The notes under the pieces are model-generated. The model was not told the origin of the DNA. It was given only the letters and a program-made list of their open reading frames with translations, and made no database searches. Positions 1 to 10,623 of a stretch of DNA of 64,000 nucleotides are shown here, one piece after another. The stretch is from contig CM034403.1 of NCBI GenBank assembly GCA_019925095.2, forward strand, positions 558,001 through 622,000, read 5' to 3'. The position numbers and the translations under genes are program-made. The stretch comes from Dendrolimus kikuchii. Lineage: Eukaryota; Arthropoda; Insecta; Lepidoptera; Lasiocampidae. Numbering within the stretch: position 1 is the first letter of the stretch; each line of letters begins with the position of its first letter.

Positions 1-408
1 TTTTTATGTTAGTGCCATTTGCCCCCGAAAAATTCACTTCATTTTATATCGCAAACTCGATGCTTGATATATTCTCATGCCGATCTCTTGGCATGAGTAT
101 ATATGTCCATTTTCGGCATTAAAACTACATTTAAACAAAATTACAATAAAAACGATCCAGTATTCCCAGTGTTTTCCGAAAACTTAACAGAAAGACATAT
201 CGATTTACTATCGCATTTTTATAGACGATGCATTTTTATGTCTATGAACTTGAGAAATGATTGGTCTCATCCAAACTTTCATCCTCTATTACAAACAGTC
301 CTAGTTTTATTTATCTATCCCCCGTCAATGAAAACTACAAAAATGACAAAAGGGACAACATCAGCAAAAACGACAAAAAGAGCAACATGGACAAAAAGGA
401 CAAAAAAG
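1..408. other. Helitron-like remnant left of the satellite; no gene
   Basis: AT-rich sequence with a perfect 8-bp stem at 74-81 and 90-97 (CTCATGCC/GGCATGAG). Wording such as ATTTTCGGCATTAAAA resembles the Helitron-like sequence near 1700, so the satellite may have expanded inside such an element. From about 325 to 412 imperfect ACAAAAAG-type units lead into the array. No gene is seen. Confidence 0.4.
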
Positions 409-412
409 AGTC

Positions 413-1482
413 GAAGAGCAAAAGAGCAAAAGAGCAAAAGGGCAAAAGGGCAAAAGGGCAAAAGGGCAAAAGGGCAAAAGGGCAAAAGGGCAAAAGGGCA
501 AAAGGGCAAAAGGGCAAAAGGGCAAAAGGGCAAAAGGGCAAAAGGGCAAAAGGGCAAAAGGGCAAAAGGGCAAAAGGGCAAAAGGGCAAAAGGGCAAAAG
601 GGCAAAAGGGCAAAAGGGCAAAAGGGCAAAAGGGCAAAAGGGCAAAAGGGCAAAAGGGCAAAAGGGCAAAAGGGCAAAAGGGCAAAAGGGCAAAAGGGCA
701 AAAGGGCAAAAGGGCAAAAGGGCAAAAGGGCAAAAGGGCAAAAGGGCAAAAGGGCAAAAGGGCAAAAGGGCAAAAGGGCAAAAGGGCAAAAGGGCAAAAG
801 GGCAAAAGGGCAAAAGGGCAAAAGGGCAAAAGGGCAAAAGGGCAAAAGGGCAAAAGGGCAAAAGGGCAAAAGGGCAAAAGGGCAAAAGGGCAAAAGGGCA
901 AAAGGGCAAAAGGGCAAAAGGGCAAAAGGGCAAAAGGGCAAAAGGGCAAAAGGGCAAAAGGGCAAAAGGGCAAAAGGGCAAAAGGGCAAAAGGGCAAAAG
1001 GGCAAACGGGCAAAAGGGCAAAAGGGCAAAAGGGCAAAAGGGCAAAAGGGCAAAAGGGCAAAAGGGCAAAAGCGCAAAAGGGCAAAAGGGCAAAAGGGCA
1101 AAAGGGCAAAAGGTCAAAAGGGCAAAAGGGCAAAAGGGCAAAAGCGCAAAAGGGCTTAAGGGCTTAAGAGCAGAAGGGCAAAAGGGCAAAAGGGCAAAAG
1201 GGCAAAAGGGCAAAAGTCAAAAGGGCAAAAGGGCAAAAGGGAAAAGGGGCAAAAGGGCAAAAGGGCAAACGGGCAAAAGGGCAAAAGGGCAAAATGGCAA
1301 AAGGGCAAAAGGTCAAAAGGTCAAAAGGGCAAAAGGGCAAAAGCGCAAAAGGGCTTAAGGGCTTAAGAGCAGAAGGGCAGAAGGGCAAAAGGGCAAAAGG
1401 GCAAAAGTCAAAAGGGCAAAAGGGCAAACGGGCCCAAGGGCAAAAGGGCAAAAGGTCAAAAGGGCAAAAGGGCAAAAAGGAC
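413..1482. repeat. 8-bp tandem repeat array (GGGCAAAA)n
   Basis: More than 130 head-to-tail copies of an 8-bp unit. The left part (about 440-1060) is nearly perfect. The right part decays and carries a higher-order repeat: the variant block AAGCGCAAAAGGGCTTAAGG starts at about 1142 and again at 1341, 199 bp apart. Because 8 is not a multiple of 3, each frame runs through the same 24-bp, 8-residue cycle (KGQKGKRA on +, LLPFCPFA on -), so long open frames arise in several frames. These are by-products, not genes. Confidence 0.97.
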
Positions 1483-1559
1483 AAAATAACCAAAATGATG
1501 AAAATGGCAAATCACAAACCAACCAAAGCCTGTCCCACTTTTGGGATAATCTTTACATA

Positions 1560-1774
1560 AATCTATCCCAAAATCTATCCCATTATCCGGGATGAAAAAT
1601 ATCCCATGTGTCTTTCCGTAAAAGGATAACAAACAGAGAGACAAATATACTTTTATCCCGGAAACTATCCCATTTTCCGGGATAAAAAGTATCCTATGTT
1701 CATTCTCGGCATCGAAAATATATATATACTGAGTTTCAGCCAAATCGGTCCAGTAGTTTTTACGTGAAAACGGA

Positions 1775-1807
<33 letters not shown>

Positions 1808-1840
1808 GTTACTTTCGCATTTATAATATTAATAGGGATA
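1560..1840. mobile_element. Helitron-like degenerate element with (CAGA)n
   Basis: Repeated ATCCCATTnTCCGGGAT modules, the phrase CAAATCGGTCCAGTAGTTTT and a (CAGA)n microsatellite at 1775-1807 are shared in style with other Helitron-like pieces here. Borders are not clear. The class is inferred from resemblance. Confidence 0.45.
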
Positions 1841-1847
1841 GGGATAT

Positions 1848-2173
1848 ACACAGCCCTGGCAAACGTTGTCCTGCTCGGCAAAAATAAAAATCTAGGACCC
1901 GATCCCAGCACCATCTACCAGTTCCAATTGTGGATTCAAACCATCCAGGGACCCACTCAAACACACAAAAACAAAATCACCAAAATCGGTCCATGTGATT
2001 AGGAGGATTCTAAAACTCGAAATCAGCGCCACCTACCGGTTCCAACGGGATAAAACGTATCCTATGTCATTTCCTGGTTCTAAGCTACCTCCCCACCAAT
2101 TTTCAACCAAATCGGTACAGCTGTTCTTGAGTTATAAATAGTGTAACTAACACGACTTTCTTTTATATAGATA
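1848..2173 (-). mobile_element. Helitron-like HL-C copy
   Basis: Reverse complement matches the HL-C copies at 49892 and 51897: head AAAGAAAGTCGTGTTAGTTA, internal GGTAGGTGGCGCTG modules, and a 3' part CAACGTTTGCCAGGGC. It has two internal modules of about 118 bp. Non-coding and non-autonomous. Confidence 0.65.
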
Positions 2174-2224
2174 TAAATTGTGCGCCCAACCGGCAAAAAA
2201 CATGTGATCAGTACAAAATAACAA

Positions 2225-2764
2225 GATGTGTACAGATATATATATACACAGATAAATAAAATTGAAGTGTCTGCTTGTAATGTCTAATACCGAAAAAGCA
2301 TACATACATACATACATAACTTCACATCAGTTCCCTTGCGGGGTAGGCACGGACAACAGAGCGCCATTCAGGCTTATTCTTACACACCGCACTTGCTTCT
2401 TTGACATTCATAGCTCTTGTCATATAACACACCGTATCATATGCACCGAAAAAGCAATTTTTAGAATTTTTGTCTGTCTGGATGTTCTGGCTAATCTCTG
2501 AAACGGCGGGACCGATTTTAACGAGACTTTTACTGGCAGATAGCTGATGTTATAATGAATAACTTAGGCTACTTTATTTTTCCTTTTTTTAGGGTTCCGC
2601 TAAAAGAATTAAAACCATTTGTTCTAGCAAATTTCTGAAACGGCTGGACCGATTTTGACGGGATTTTCGTTGGCACATAAGCTAACGTAAGCTACTTTTT
2701 GAAATTTTTAAGGGTTCCGCGAAAAATAATTCCACGCTGGCGAAGTCGCAGCCACAGCTAGTAT
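2225..2764 (+). mobile_element. Helitron-like HL-E copy, split by an RTE-W insertion
   Basis: The head (CAGATAAATAAAATTGAAG) and tail (GAAGTCGCAGCCACAGCTAGT) match the HL-E tail at 15838-15988. The body is interrupted at 2301-2444 by RTE-W, with a 12-bp duplication. The CTAGT end is characteristic of this Helitron-like group. Confidence 0.6.
2301..2444 (-). mobile_element. RTE-W 3' fragment with 12-bp target duplication
   Basis: Antisense (ATGT)n tail, stop codon and the last roughly 35 codons of the RTE-W open frame (peptide end AYPARELA family), plus about 20 extra bases at the 5' junction. Flanked by ACCGAAAAAGCA at 2289-2300 and 2445-2456. Confidence 0.9.
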
Positions 2765-2765
2765 A

Positions 2766-2956
2766 TAATAAATCTTGTCTCGAGTTTATATGTGTTTAAA
2801 AATTAAGAAAAAGTCAGGGGGCTAATTCGGAATGGTAGATTCTGAAAATGCAATCGAACTTTTGGATTTTTTGTCTGTCTGTTTGTCAAAGTATTACGTG
2901 AAAACTAATGAACCGATTTCAATATAAATCGACACAGACCTAGCTTATACCCCGGT
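2766..2956 (+). mobile_element. Helitron-like 5' fragment
   Basis: Contains TTTTTGTCTGTCTGTTTGTC and AACTAATGAACCGATTTCAA, wording typical of the heads of the Helitron-like elements here. No 3' end is present. It serves as target for the RTE-W copy at 2969. Confidence 0.35.
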
Positions 2957-2968
2957 TAATATTAAGAA

Positions 2969-3098
2969 CAGACGAGCTTGCATGACAAGAGTTATGAATG
3001 TCAAAGAGGCAAGTGAGGTGTGTAAGATTAAGCCTAAATGGCACTCTGTTGTTCGTGCCTACCCCGCAAGGGAACTGGCGTGAAGTTATGTATGTATG
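2969..3098 (+). mobile_element. RTE-W 3' fragment with 12-bp target duplication
   Basis: Last about 40 codons and (ATGT)n tail of RTE-W. Flanked by TAATATTAAGAA at 2957-2968 and 3099-3110. The 5' junction overlaps RTE-W sequence (TTAAGAA), so a few bases of microhomology are present. Confidence 0.9.
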
Positions 3099-3380
3099 TA
3101 ATATTAAGAATACTCTATATCCATCATCTATCATCGAGATAGACAAATACAACCAAAAATAACTAAATTTACTCGTAGTATAGCAGTAGTTTTTTTTTTA
3201 AATTATATTATGAACAACTCTACGTACTCGAATTCCGTACAACTTAATTAATTTTTTGAATTGAACACGCTTTTTAGTTATTTTGGTTCTTGTGTGTGAC
3301 ATTAATTTATTGATTGTTGTGTTGAGGTGTATGTATGTTAGGAATAACTTATTATATTAATTTATTCTAGTTTTAATTTT

Positions 3381-3609
3381 TTTTTTATTGCTGGAGTACA
3401 GCAGACAGGCAGACGGCCCACTGGATGGAAAGCGGTTACCATCGCCTATGGACATTTGCAACACCAAAGGTGCTACAAATGCGCTGCTGCTCTCTTAAGT
3501 GAGTCTGGAACCTGGTCACTAATGCCGGAACACAACACAAGGTTGTTATGGCGGCATACTATAGACCAGGGGTGGTAGCCATCCAGTCGGGCAAATGCCC
3601 TACCACCTG
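3381..3609 (-). mobile_element. S300 SINE-like copy, short form
   Basis: Reads poly(T)-ATTGCTGGAG on the plus strand, so its poly(A) tail lies at the left. It stops at the recurrent 5' end next to CCACCTGG. Possible short duplication TTTAAT on both sides. Confidence 0.85.
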
Positions 3610-4080
3610 GCAAATTTAATACTAAACATATACTAATGTAGAGGGTATCTGTTACATGCTGGTGTTGTGAGGAAGTGCATGTGCAGTGTGGGCCTTATAT
3701 CTGTACTTATATATATTGTCCTATCTAGTGCCATGTGTGTTAGCAGTAGTAAAATAGATTTAAATGCGATAAATTGAATTGAATTTATTATCCAACAATG
3801 TCACATAATGTTTGAATTCGGCAAAACAATGAAATAAATCCCAGTTTGGAGTTAATGCAACTATAATGGGGGCTCCGGCGCCCGCATCGCTGTTTGCCGA
3901 TCGTCGCGCAAATAATAAACAGATTTGCCGCGATTAGTATCGGTTTCATCACAATACGCAGGCAATTATACCAATATTAGCTTTTGTTTCAATCCGTTTG
4001 TAATTAATTTATTTGGCGGTAGTATTAAAGCTTTCATTTGAATTTCGAATCCGATATTTTGAATATGGAAGAAGAACATC
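3610..4080. other. No gene or recognised repeat
   Basis: About 470 bp of apparently single-copy AT-rich sequence with a GC-richer patch at 3870-3930. The small open frame at 4013-4201 mostly runs into the next S300 copy and is not supported as a gene. Confidence 0.5.
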
Positions 4081-4090
4081 GAGAATAAGA

Positions 4091-4370
4091 TTTTTTTTTT
4101 TATTGCATGAGTTCAGCCGACAGGCAGACGGCCCACTTGATGAAAAGCCTAAAGACATTTGCAACACCAAAGGTGCAACAAATGCGCTGCTGCTCTCTTA
4201 AGGGAGACTGGAGCAAAACTCAAGGTTGTTATGACGACATACTTTAGACCAGGGGTGGTAGCCATCCAGTCGGGCAAATACCACCTGGCTGTGAGTTGTT
4301 TAGTCGTCTCTTACGACAGGCCGCGCGGCCGCAGGAAATTGTATTCTTTCTCCGTTCCTGCACGGATAAA
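4091..4370 (-). mobile_element. S300 SINE-like copy, full-length but degenerate
   Basis: Runs from poly(T)-ATTGCATGAGTTCAG to CTGCACGGATA. It has small internal deletions around the hairpin region at 4215-4290. Confidence 0.85.
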
Positions 4371-4574
4371 GACTGCTGCGACTCTTCCTGCATGCCCTTA
4401 TATATTGCTTAGCCTGGTAATGACGACGCAGGTGGTCCGTGTAGGCAAGTCATCGTTACACAGGAGCTAGCTCGCCGTGATGCCGCCTTCGGTTTGTTGC
4501 TATGGAAAATGTGTGATATGACCATGATTAAATGGGGGCTGCCTGGTTCACCACCATAAGTGTCAATGAGCTAA

Positions 4575-5275
4575 TGTTTTGTAAGTCAACTTGTTCATTT
4601 TAATTTTTGTTTATGGTTGTTATTTTTTTTTTATTGCAGGAGTCCAGCAGACAGGCAGACAGCCCACTTGATGGATAGCGGTTACCATCGCCTATGGACA
4701 TTTGCAACACCAAAGGTGCTACAAATGCGCTGCTGCTCTCTTAAGGGTGACTGGAACCTGGCCACTAATGCGTGAACACAACACAAGGTTGTTATGGCGA
4801 CATACTTTAGACCAGCGGTGGTCGCCATCCAGTCGAGCAAATGCCCTACCACCTGGCTGTGGGTTGTTTAGTCGCCTCTTACGACAGGCCGCCCGGCCGC
4901 AGGAAATTGTATTCTTTCTCCGCTCCTGCACGGATGAAATATTTACTATATGCCTAAACTAATTTACCACCGCTCCGCAACATGTTGTGGCTTGAAGAGA
5001 AGAAGCAGCGCAAGAAACACTTCAGCAACACGTCTAGCTCGGATAGTTTGATATAATATTAAAATAGGTGGGAGGTAAAAAGAGAAAACTGTCAATCAAG
5101 TTTGGAGGCTACTGAAAACAGAAAAATACCCAAATTTCAATACAGAAGATGGCTGGCAAGTATACCTGTTTGGGATCTGATCAACAAAACTATTATGACC
5201 CGAACCCAGCAAAAACGATTGCCAGACCTCAAGACACTGTGAGCTCTGCGTGCAATGAACTTGATTGACAATTTT
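4575..5275 (+). mobile_element. TIR-430 family copy without terminal repeats, split by S300
   Basis: The parts AACTTGTTCATTTTAATTTT...GGTTGTTATTT (to 4622) and CTAATTTACCACCGCTCCGC...GTGAGCTCTGCG (4955-5252) match TIR-430 at 46256-46690 and 35578-36005. S300 at 4623-4936 lies inside. No terminal inverted repeats are found at this copy. Confidence 0.55.
4623..4936 (-). mobile_element. S300 SINE-like copy nested in TIR-430
   Basis: Full-length: poly(T)-ATTGCAGGAG at left, CCTGCACGGAT at right. It interrupts the sequence that reads GGTTATTATTTACTCTATGG in the 46-kb TIR-430 copy. Confidence 0.92.
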
Positions 5276-5294
5276 CTATTTTTATTTTACTTAC

Positions 5295-5664
5295 ATACAT
5301 ACATACATACATAACTTCACGCCAGTTCCCTCGCGGGGTAGGCACGAACAACAGAGCGCCATTTAGGCCCATTCTTACACACCTCACTTGCTTCTTTGAC
5401 ATTCATAACTCTTGTCATGCACACTCGTCTGTTCTTTAGGCTCCTGACATCACCCTCCGCTAGTACACGATCAATTTGATCATGGAAGGTGTGTCGTGGC
5501 CTTCCACGACTTCTGCATCCATCCACTTTTGCATTGTATATCTGTTTAGTCATTCTTTCATCATGCATTCTTTCCACATGCCCGAACCACCGGAGCATTC
5601 CTTTCTTTACCTTCACTCCGACACTCTCTTTCAGACCAACTCTCTTTCTTACTTCGGTATTACG
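5295..5664 (-). mobile_element. RTE-W 3' fragment with 12-bp target duplication
   Basis: Antisense RTE-W C-terminal coding sequence (motif LRWFGHVERM) and (ATGT)n tail, 5'-truncated in the codons around NTEVRKR. Flanked by TATTTTACTTAC at 5283-5294 and 5665-5676. Confidence 0.93.
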
Positions 5665-5957
5665 TATTTTACTTACCACCTATTTTAATATTACATATAC
5701 TTAACATCTTTGTCTTCTCTGATTACGGCTACTGAAAAGTGGTCGAAACGTCTGAATAAAAATGTGAAACGACATTTATTTGAATATTTGTTTGTACCTT
5801 CTTCATGTCTTAGGAAGTGTATAGATTTTTATGAAATTTGGTAAACAAATTTTGCTGTTCGGCTGAATACTACGGAGCAAATCGAATACTAAATAGTGAT
5901 AGAATATTCTTTGCAATCCTAATGTACTGCTCTGTGTGATCCAATTTTTTTTTTTTT

Positions 5958-6188
5958 ATCGGCAGACAAACACACATATTGTATATCCCCAAATTAAGCA
6001 AGTTACGCTTGTGTTATGGGTAATATACAACGGACTACTCTGGGGCCGATCCCAGACACCCAGACCATAGTAAATAACGGAGAAAATACGTTTCCGAAAT
6101 TTACTATACCAGGAATCGAACCCGGAGCCTCTGCGTTGCAGTGAGGTACGCCGGCAAAGGCTTAGCCCGCTCAACCACAGAGACCGTC
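5958..6188 (-). mobile_element. SINE-A, tRNA-headed SINE
   Basis: Reverse complement has a tRNA-like head with an A box (TGGTTGAGCGGGC) and a B box (GGTTCGATTCC), then a unique body ending TCTGCCGAT. Same family as 7950, 16155, 24242 and 51675. The head is a Pol III promoter relic, not a functional tRNA. Confidence 0.88.
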
Positions 6189-6294
6189 GAAATTAGAATA
6201 GGAATGTCAATAACCTCTATCTGTCAAATGTCACTTGAAAAGTATGGTTTGCAAAAAACTTATTTGCATATCAACAATAAATAGTCTTACATCA

Positions 6295-6425
6295 AATTTA
6301 AATAAAAAGGTCAAATTAGTAGTGAATTGTCTTAATATAATATAATCATAATTGACAGCTATGACGTCACAATATGGCGCAAAGTCGATCCTATTCTCAT
6401 TTAAATCGCATTATATAATATAATA
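6295..6425 (-). repeat. Dispersed repeat, partner of 50580-50690
   Basis: TTGACAGCTATGACGTCACA and GCGCAAAGTCGATCC occur here and, in inverted orientation, at 50595-50645. Family unknown. Confidence 0.55.
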
Positions 6426-6798
6426 CAATTATCTATGTTGTTTTAATTGTGATTAAAAAGAGACTTCCCACGCCGTAAACCCGTTCGCAACAAGGCATCA
6501 ATCAAACAATCAGTCAATACAATAATGAACAAACACGTCGTGGCGTTGCTGCCGATACACCCATCAATCAACCAGTGGGTAAACAAAGAAACAATGGTGA
6601 CAATATTTGGGGAGATTATCACGACGTGCGATATTGTCAAAATAAGTGTATATATACATCGATGTAAACAGTGTATGTATACATATAATTGTATCAATAT
6701 GTGTTTCGGTTTGTGAGGTGAGTTTGAAAAAGAATTTGTAGAAAGAATTTTGCAGGAAACTTCTTGATAATATAACAAAAAAATAAAAAAGCTTCGTT
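6426..6798. other. No gene or recognised repeat
   Basis: AT-rich. Short open frames on both strands lack codon structure or recognisable motifs. Confidence 0.4.
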
Positions 6799-7531
6799 TA
6801 AAAAAACCGACTTCAAAAACTAAAACTCTAAAACGTATAATAGTACATTATGGTACTAGTGTGTAACATTGGTGATTACCGCCGAGGCGCCATTGAGACT
6901 CGAGCCGTAGGCGAGGGTCTTAAGAGAGCCGAGGACGGTAATCATCAATACACACGTGTATCATACGACGTTTTTCAACACACTTGTGAATAAAATAACA
7001 ACAAAAACTCATTTTATTTAGTAGATAAAAAAAAGTTATATATGAGTGAAAGTTTTATTTATTAAACACGTACGAGTTAAAATTATCTATTTAAATAAGA
7101 AGTTGCATGAAATGAGCAAGCAATAGGAACATTAATTTATTTGTTCTATAGAACACGTTTTTTTTTTTTGAATAAAAACTTTTTTAAGAACAAAGCAACT
7201 CAACCAATACAATTTAAAAAAAAACTATAACTCATTAGTGAGTTATAATGTTTTTAGTCACAGTTTGGGTGTCATTCTGTGTCTAATTGCGGTGACCATA
7301 GAGCCACTTTATGAGCAAGTGTGTTGAAAAATAACTTATTTCTAAAGCTATTATTATTAATATATATTTTCTAAAACATCTTGAAGTCGGTGCAAAGTAA
7401 AACATAAAAATTACTATATTTTGAAAATTACTAAGCACCGACTTTAAGATGTTTTAGATTATATATATTAATAATAATAGCTTTAGAAATAAGTTATTTT
7501 ATACTTTTTAGTTTTTGAAGTCGGTTTTTTA
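6799..7531. mobile_element. Non-autonomous DNA element with long terminal inverted repeats
   Basis: Ends are inverted copies of AAAAAACCGACTTCAAAAAC (left about 6800-6825, right 7505-7531). A second nested inverted repeat forms a hairpin: 7330-7393 pairs with 7435-7500, with a loop of about 40 bp. No transposase frame. The target duplication is unclear. Confidence 0.7.
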
Positions 7532-7555
7532 AATGTTTACATTTATTTATTTATA

Positions 7556-7948
7556 ACTAGTGAGTAAATCTAGTTTACGAGCATGGGAACATGGGTTATA
7601 TTGCTTTACATTTTTATCTAGGCGCTATCCGCCCTCGGAAAATTTACTTAAATTTAGCCCGGAATTTATATACTTTCCGGGATGAATAATATTGCATGAT
7701 ATGTATGTATAATAATATGTATTTCTCATTATTATAACTGCAAATTATTATATAGCAAATTTCACCAAAAACGGTCCAGCAGTTTATTGATGAAAGCTTG
7801 ATAGTTAGGTATACTACGCGTAGAAGGTTTGCCGATAGCCTCATGATGTCACGCGTCGATGGTCAGTAGGGTGGACAAAAAAGGTTAAGTACATAAATAG
7901 TTGTTGCAATAAATTTATTATTTTAATTTTATAATGTATATATATATA
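7556..7948 (+). mobile_element. Helitron-like HL-F copy
   Basis: Near-identical, in inverted orientation, to 17949-18352. Contains TAGGCGCTATCCGCCCTCGG and CCAAAAACGGTCCAGCAG, typical of this Helitron-like group. Non-coding. Confidence 0.6.
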
Positions 7949-7949
7949 C

Positions 7950-8190
7950 GACGGCCTCTGTGGTTGAGCAGGCTATGCCTTTGCCGGCCTACCTCACTGC
8001 AACCTAGAGGCTCCGGGTTCGATTCCTGGTAAATTTCGGAAACGTATTTTCTCCGTCATTTACTATGGTCTGGTTGTCTGGGATCGGCCCTAGAGTAGTC
8101 CGTTGTATATTACCCATAGCACAAGCGTAACTTGCTTAATTTGGGGATATACAATATGTGTGTTTGTCTGCCGATTATTATTGTATTATT
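7950..8190 (+). mobile_element. SINE-A, tRNA-headed SINE
   Basis: Starts ACGGCCTCTGTGGTTGAGC, has B box GGTTCGATTCC at about 8016, ends CTGCCGATTATTATTG with a TTA-rich tail. Lies directly upstream of an RTE-W copy. Confidence 0.88.
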
Positions 8191-8205
8191 ATTATTATAT
8201 ACTTT

Positions 8206-9083
8206 GAGTGATCTAGTTGTAAACACCTTGCTTTATGCGGATGATGCCGTGCTTTTAGCCGAATCGCCATCAGAACTGCAAACACTAGTCACAATGATGA
8301 AAGATGACTGTCAGGCGAGAGGCTTACATTTGAATGCGAAGAAAATAAAGGTTATGGTGTTTGAAAGAGAAGAAACCAGAATGAATGCAAGGATAATGGT
8401 CGATGATGTTATGCTGGAGCAAGTGAGTGAGTTTGTATATCTTGGATGTGCTTTTAGTAGGGATGGAAGGTACACCGCTGATATAGAAAGAAGAGTGAAT
8501 TTGGGGAATAGTGTGAATGGAGCGTTAGGTAAACTTCTAGGCGCTAAGAACCTCAGCCAGAAGGCTCAGCTCGCCATACACAACGCGGTGCTGGTACCTA
8601 CGCTCACGTATGGAAGCGAGAGTTGGGTATGGAAGAGAGAGCATGAAAGTAGAGTAAACGTGGTCGAGATGCGAGCACTGCGCAATATCTGCGGAGTGAC
8701 GCTCGCGACCCCGTTCGTAATACCGAAGTAAGAAAGAGAGTTGGTCTGAAAGAGAGTGTCGGGGTGAAGGTAAGGAAAGGAATGCTCCGGTGGTTCGGGC
8801 ATGTGGAAAGAATGCATGATGAAAGAATGGCTAAACAGATATACAATGCAAAAGTGGATGGATGCAGAAGTCGTGGAAGGCCACGACACACCTTCCATGA
8901 TCAAATTAATCGTGTACTAGCAGAAGGTGATGTCAGGAGCCTTAAGAACAGACGAGCTTGCATGATAAGAGTTATGAATGTCAAAGAGGCAAGTGAGGTG
9001 TGTAAGAATAAGCCTAAATGGCACTCTGTTGTTCGTGCCTACCCCGCAAGGGAACTGGCGTGAAGTTATGTATGTATGTATGT
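8206..9083 (+). pseudogene. RTE-W reverse transcriptase 3' half, frameshifted
   Basis: Truncated copy of a reverse transcriptase open frame, from just before the YADD catalytic motif (LLYADDAVLL) to the stop codon and the (ATGT)n tail. The frame is open to about 8705, then a 1-bp deletion (GCGACCCCG where the long copy has GCGGACCGCG) shifts it. The second frame, from about 8764, carries MLRWFGHVERM and ends YPARELA. The endonuclease and most of the palm are missing. It lies immediately after a SINE-A copy and no target duplication is seen. Dead copy of a LINE made by target-primed reverse transcription. Confidence 0.93.
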
Positions 9084-9222
9084 GTATATAAGTATGTACA
9101 ATAATAGTAAGTAGTCATCGGCAAACCTTCTGAGCGCGACTTCTAGTTACTTTCGCATTTATAATATATGTATGTATGGGTGTGGATGTGCTGAATTTGT
9201 CAAATAATATACGCGTATTATC

Positions 9223-9414
9223 TTATACTAATATATATGGCTGGAAAGTTTGTTGTTTGAACTCGATAATCTCAGGAACTACTGGTCTGATTTGAAAAAT
9301 TCTTTCAGTGTTAGATTGCCCATTTAACGAGGAAGGCTATAGGCTATATATCACGCGAAGATCAAACTTTTTTTTAACTATTCTACGCGGACGAAGTCGC
9401 GGGCAGAAGGTAGT
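9223..9414 (+). mobile_element. Helitron-like HL-A copy
   Basis: Head CTTATACTAATATAT, core AATCTCAGGAACTACTGGTC and end GAAGTCGCGGGCAGAAGGTAGT. The final CTAGT is altered to GGTAGT. Confidence 0.7.
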
Positions 9415-9796
9415 GTTTATATAGCTATGAATCTTATAATAAGTTTAGCAGTAAGGAGTCGAAGTGAAAACATAAAAACAAAGAGGCGTTTTCTTTAAAT
9501 TTTCTTTTCCCAATCTTTCAGTTTTTCAAAAGAGCGGAATTTCAATTAAACGCTCCCTGAAAATGTCGTCGCAGAAGTCGATACAACAAAAAGCAATTGC
9601 CATTAATTTCGCAGAGCGAAAGGAAACAAACAGGGGCGAAATAAGTCAGACCTCATCGCCGCCAAAACAGACATTTCAGCGATCAAATTAAAAAACACAG
9701 AGACGAATAATTTAATACGAAACGGCCGAAAAAAATACCGACAATACACCTGAAAATGGCAGCCAAACAAAGAAAGTATCGAAAAGCTCGAAAATA
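9415..9796. other. No gene or recognised repeat
   Basis: Apparently single-copy sequence. Its base composition differs a little from the surrounding repeats. No splice-bounded exon could be defined. Confidence 0.4.
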
Positions 9797-10000
9797 TATA
9801 ATAACAGAATAAAAGGAGCGATGAGAAAAATGTAAATTTGCTTCAACGAGGTCGTGTTTTTTTTTTCTAAAATTATTTTCCAACCTCGCATAATAAACCT
9901 TATGCCGTAAGCAATAAAGACTTATTAAACTGCGTAACATAAATTTGCAATAGCACAACAAACACGTCTTATAATCTAGAGATATTGAACTTTATTGCTA
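9797..10000. repeat. Direct duplication, copy 1
   Basis: About 200 bp shared with 10624-10823 (for example GCGTAACATAAATTTGCAAT in both), diverged by scattered substitutions and small indels. The two copies bracket a cluster of three Helitron-like elements. Confidence 0.85.
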
Positions 10001-10195
10001 ACTAGCTTCTGCCCGCGACTTCGTCTGCGTGGAATAGTTAAAAAAAACTCCCGACTTTGATCTTAGCGTGATGGTATATAGCCTATAGCCTTCCTCGATA
10101 AATGGGCTATCTAACACTGAAAGAATTTTTCAAATCAGACCAGTAGTTCCTGAGATCAGCGCGTTCAAACAAACAAACTCTTCAGCTTTATATAT
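10001..10195 (-). mobile_element. Helitron-like HL-A copy
   Basis: Starts with ACTAGCTTCTGCCCGCGACT (reverse of the CTAGT end) and runs to CTCTTCAGCTTTATAT. Abuts HL-B on its right. Confidence 0.75.
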
Positions 10196-10404
10196 CTTAA
10201 TATATATAAATAACGTGTCACGTTGTTTGTCCGCGATGGACTCCTAAACTACTTGACCGATTTTAATCAAATTTGCACACCGTGTGCAGTTTGATCCGAC
10301 TTGAAAGATATGATAGCTTACATTTGGACCCGGTAGGTGGCGCTGGAATCGGGTTCTAAATTTTATTTTTTCAGGGCAGAACAACGTCTGCCGGGACAGC
10401 TAGT
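10196..10404 (+). mobile_element. Helitron-like HL-B copy 1
   Basis: TCACGTTGTTTGTCCGCGAT head, GGTAGGTGGCGCTGGAATC module and GTCTGCCGGGACAGCTAGT end. It is followed directly by a second near-identical copy. Confidence 0.78.
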
Positions 10405-10406
10405 TA

Positions 10407-10619
10407 ATATATATATATATATAAATTACGTATCACGTTGTTTGTCCGCGATGGACTCCTAAACTACTTGACCGATTTTAATCAAATTTGCACACCGTGT
10501 GCAGTTTGATCCGACTTGAAAGATAGGATAGCTCACATTTGGACCCGGTAGGTGGCGCTGGAATCGGGTTCTAAATTTTATTTCTTCAGGGCAGAACAAC
10601 GTCTGCCGGGACAGCTAGT
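10407..10619 (+). mobile_element. Helitron-like HL-B copy 2
   Basis: Head-to-tail duplicate of 10196-10404 with very few differences, again ending GGGACAGCTAGT. Confidence 0.78.
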
Positions 10620-10623
10620 AAGT

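Noticed and set aside
103..1493. Open frames of 240-365 codons in several frames with K/R/G/Q or L/P/F/C repeats
   Set aside because: They are the unavoidable reading of the 8-bp (GGGCAAAA)n array, which has no stop in any frame. No domain and no start context.
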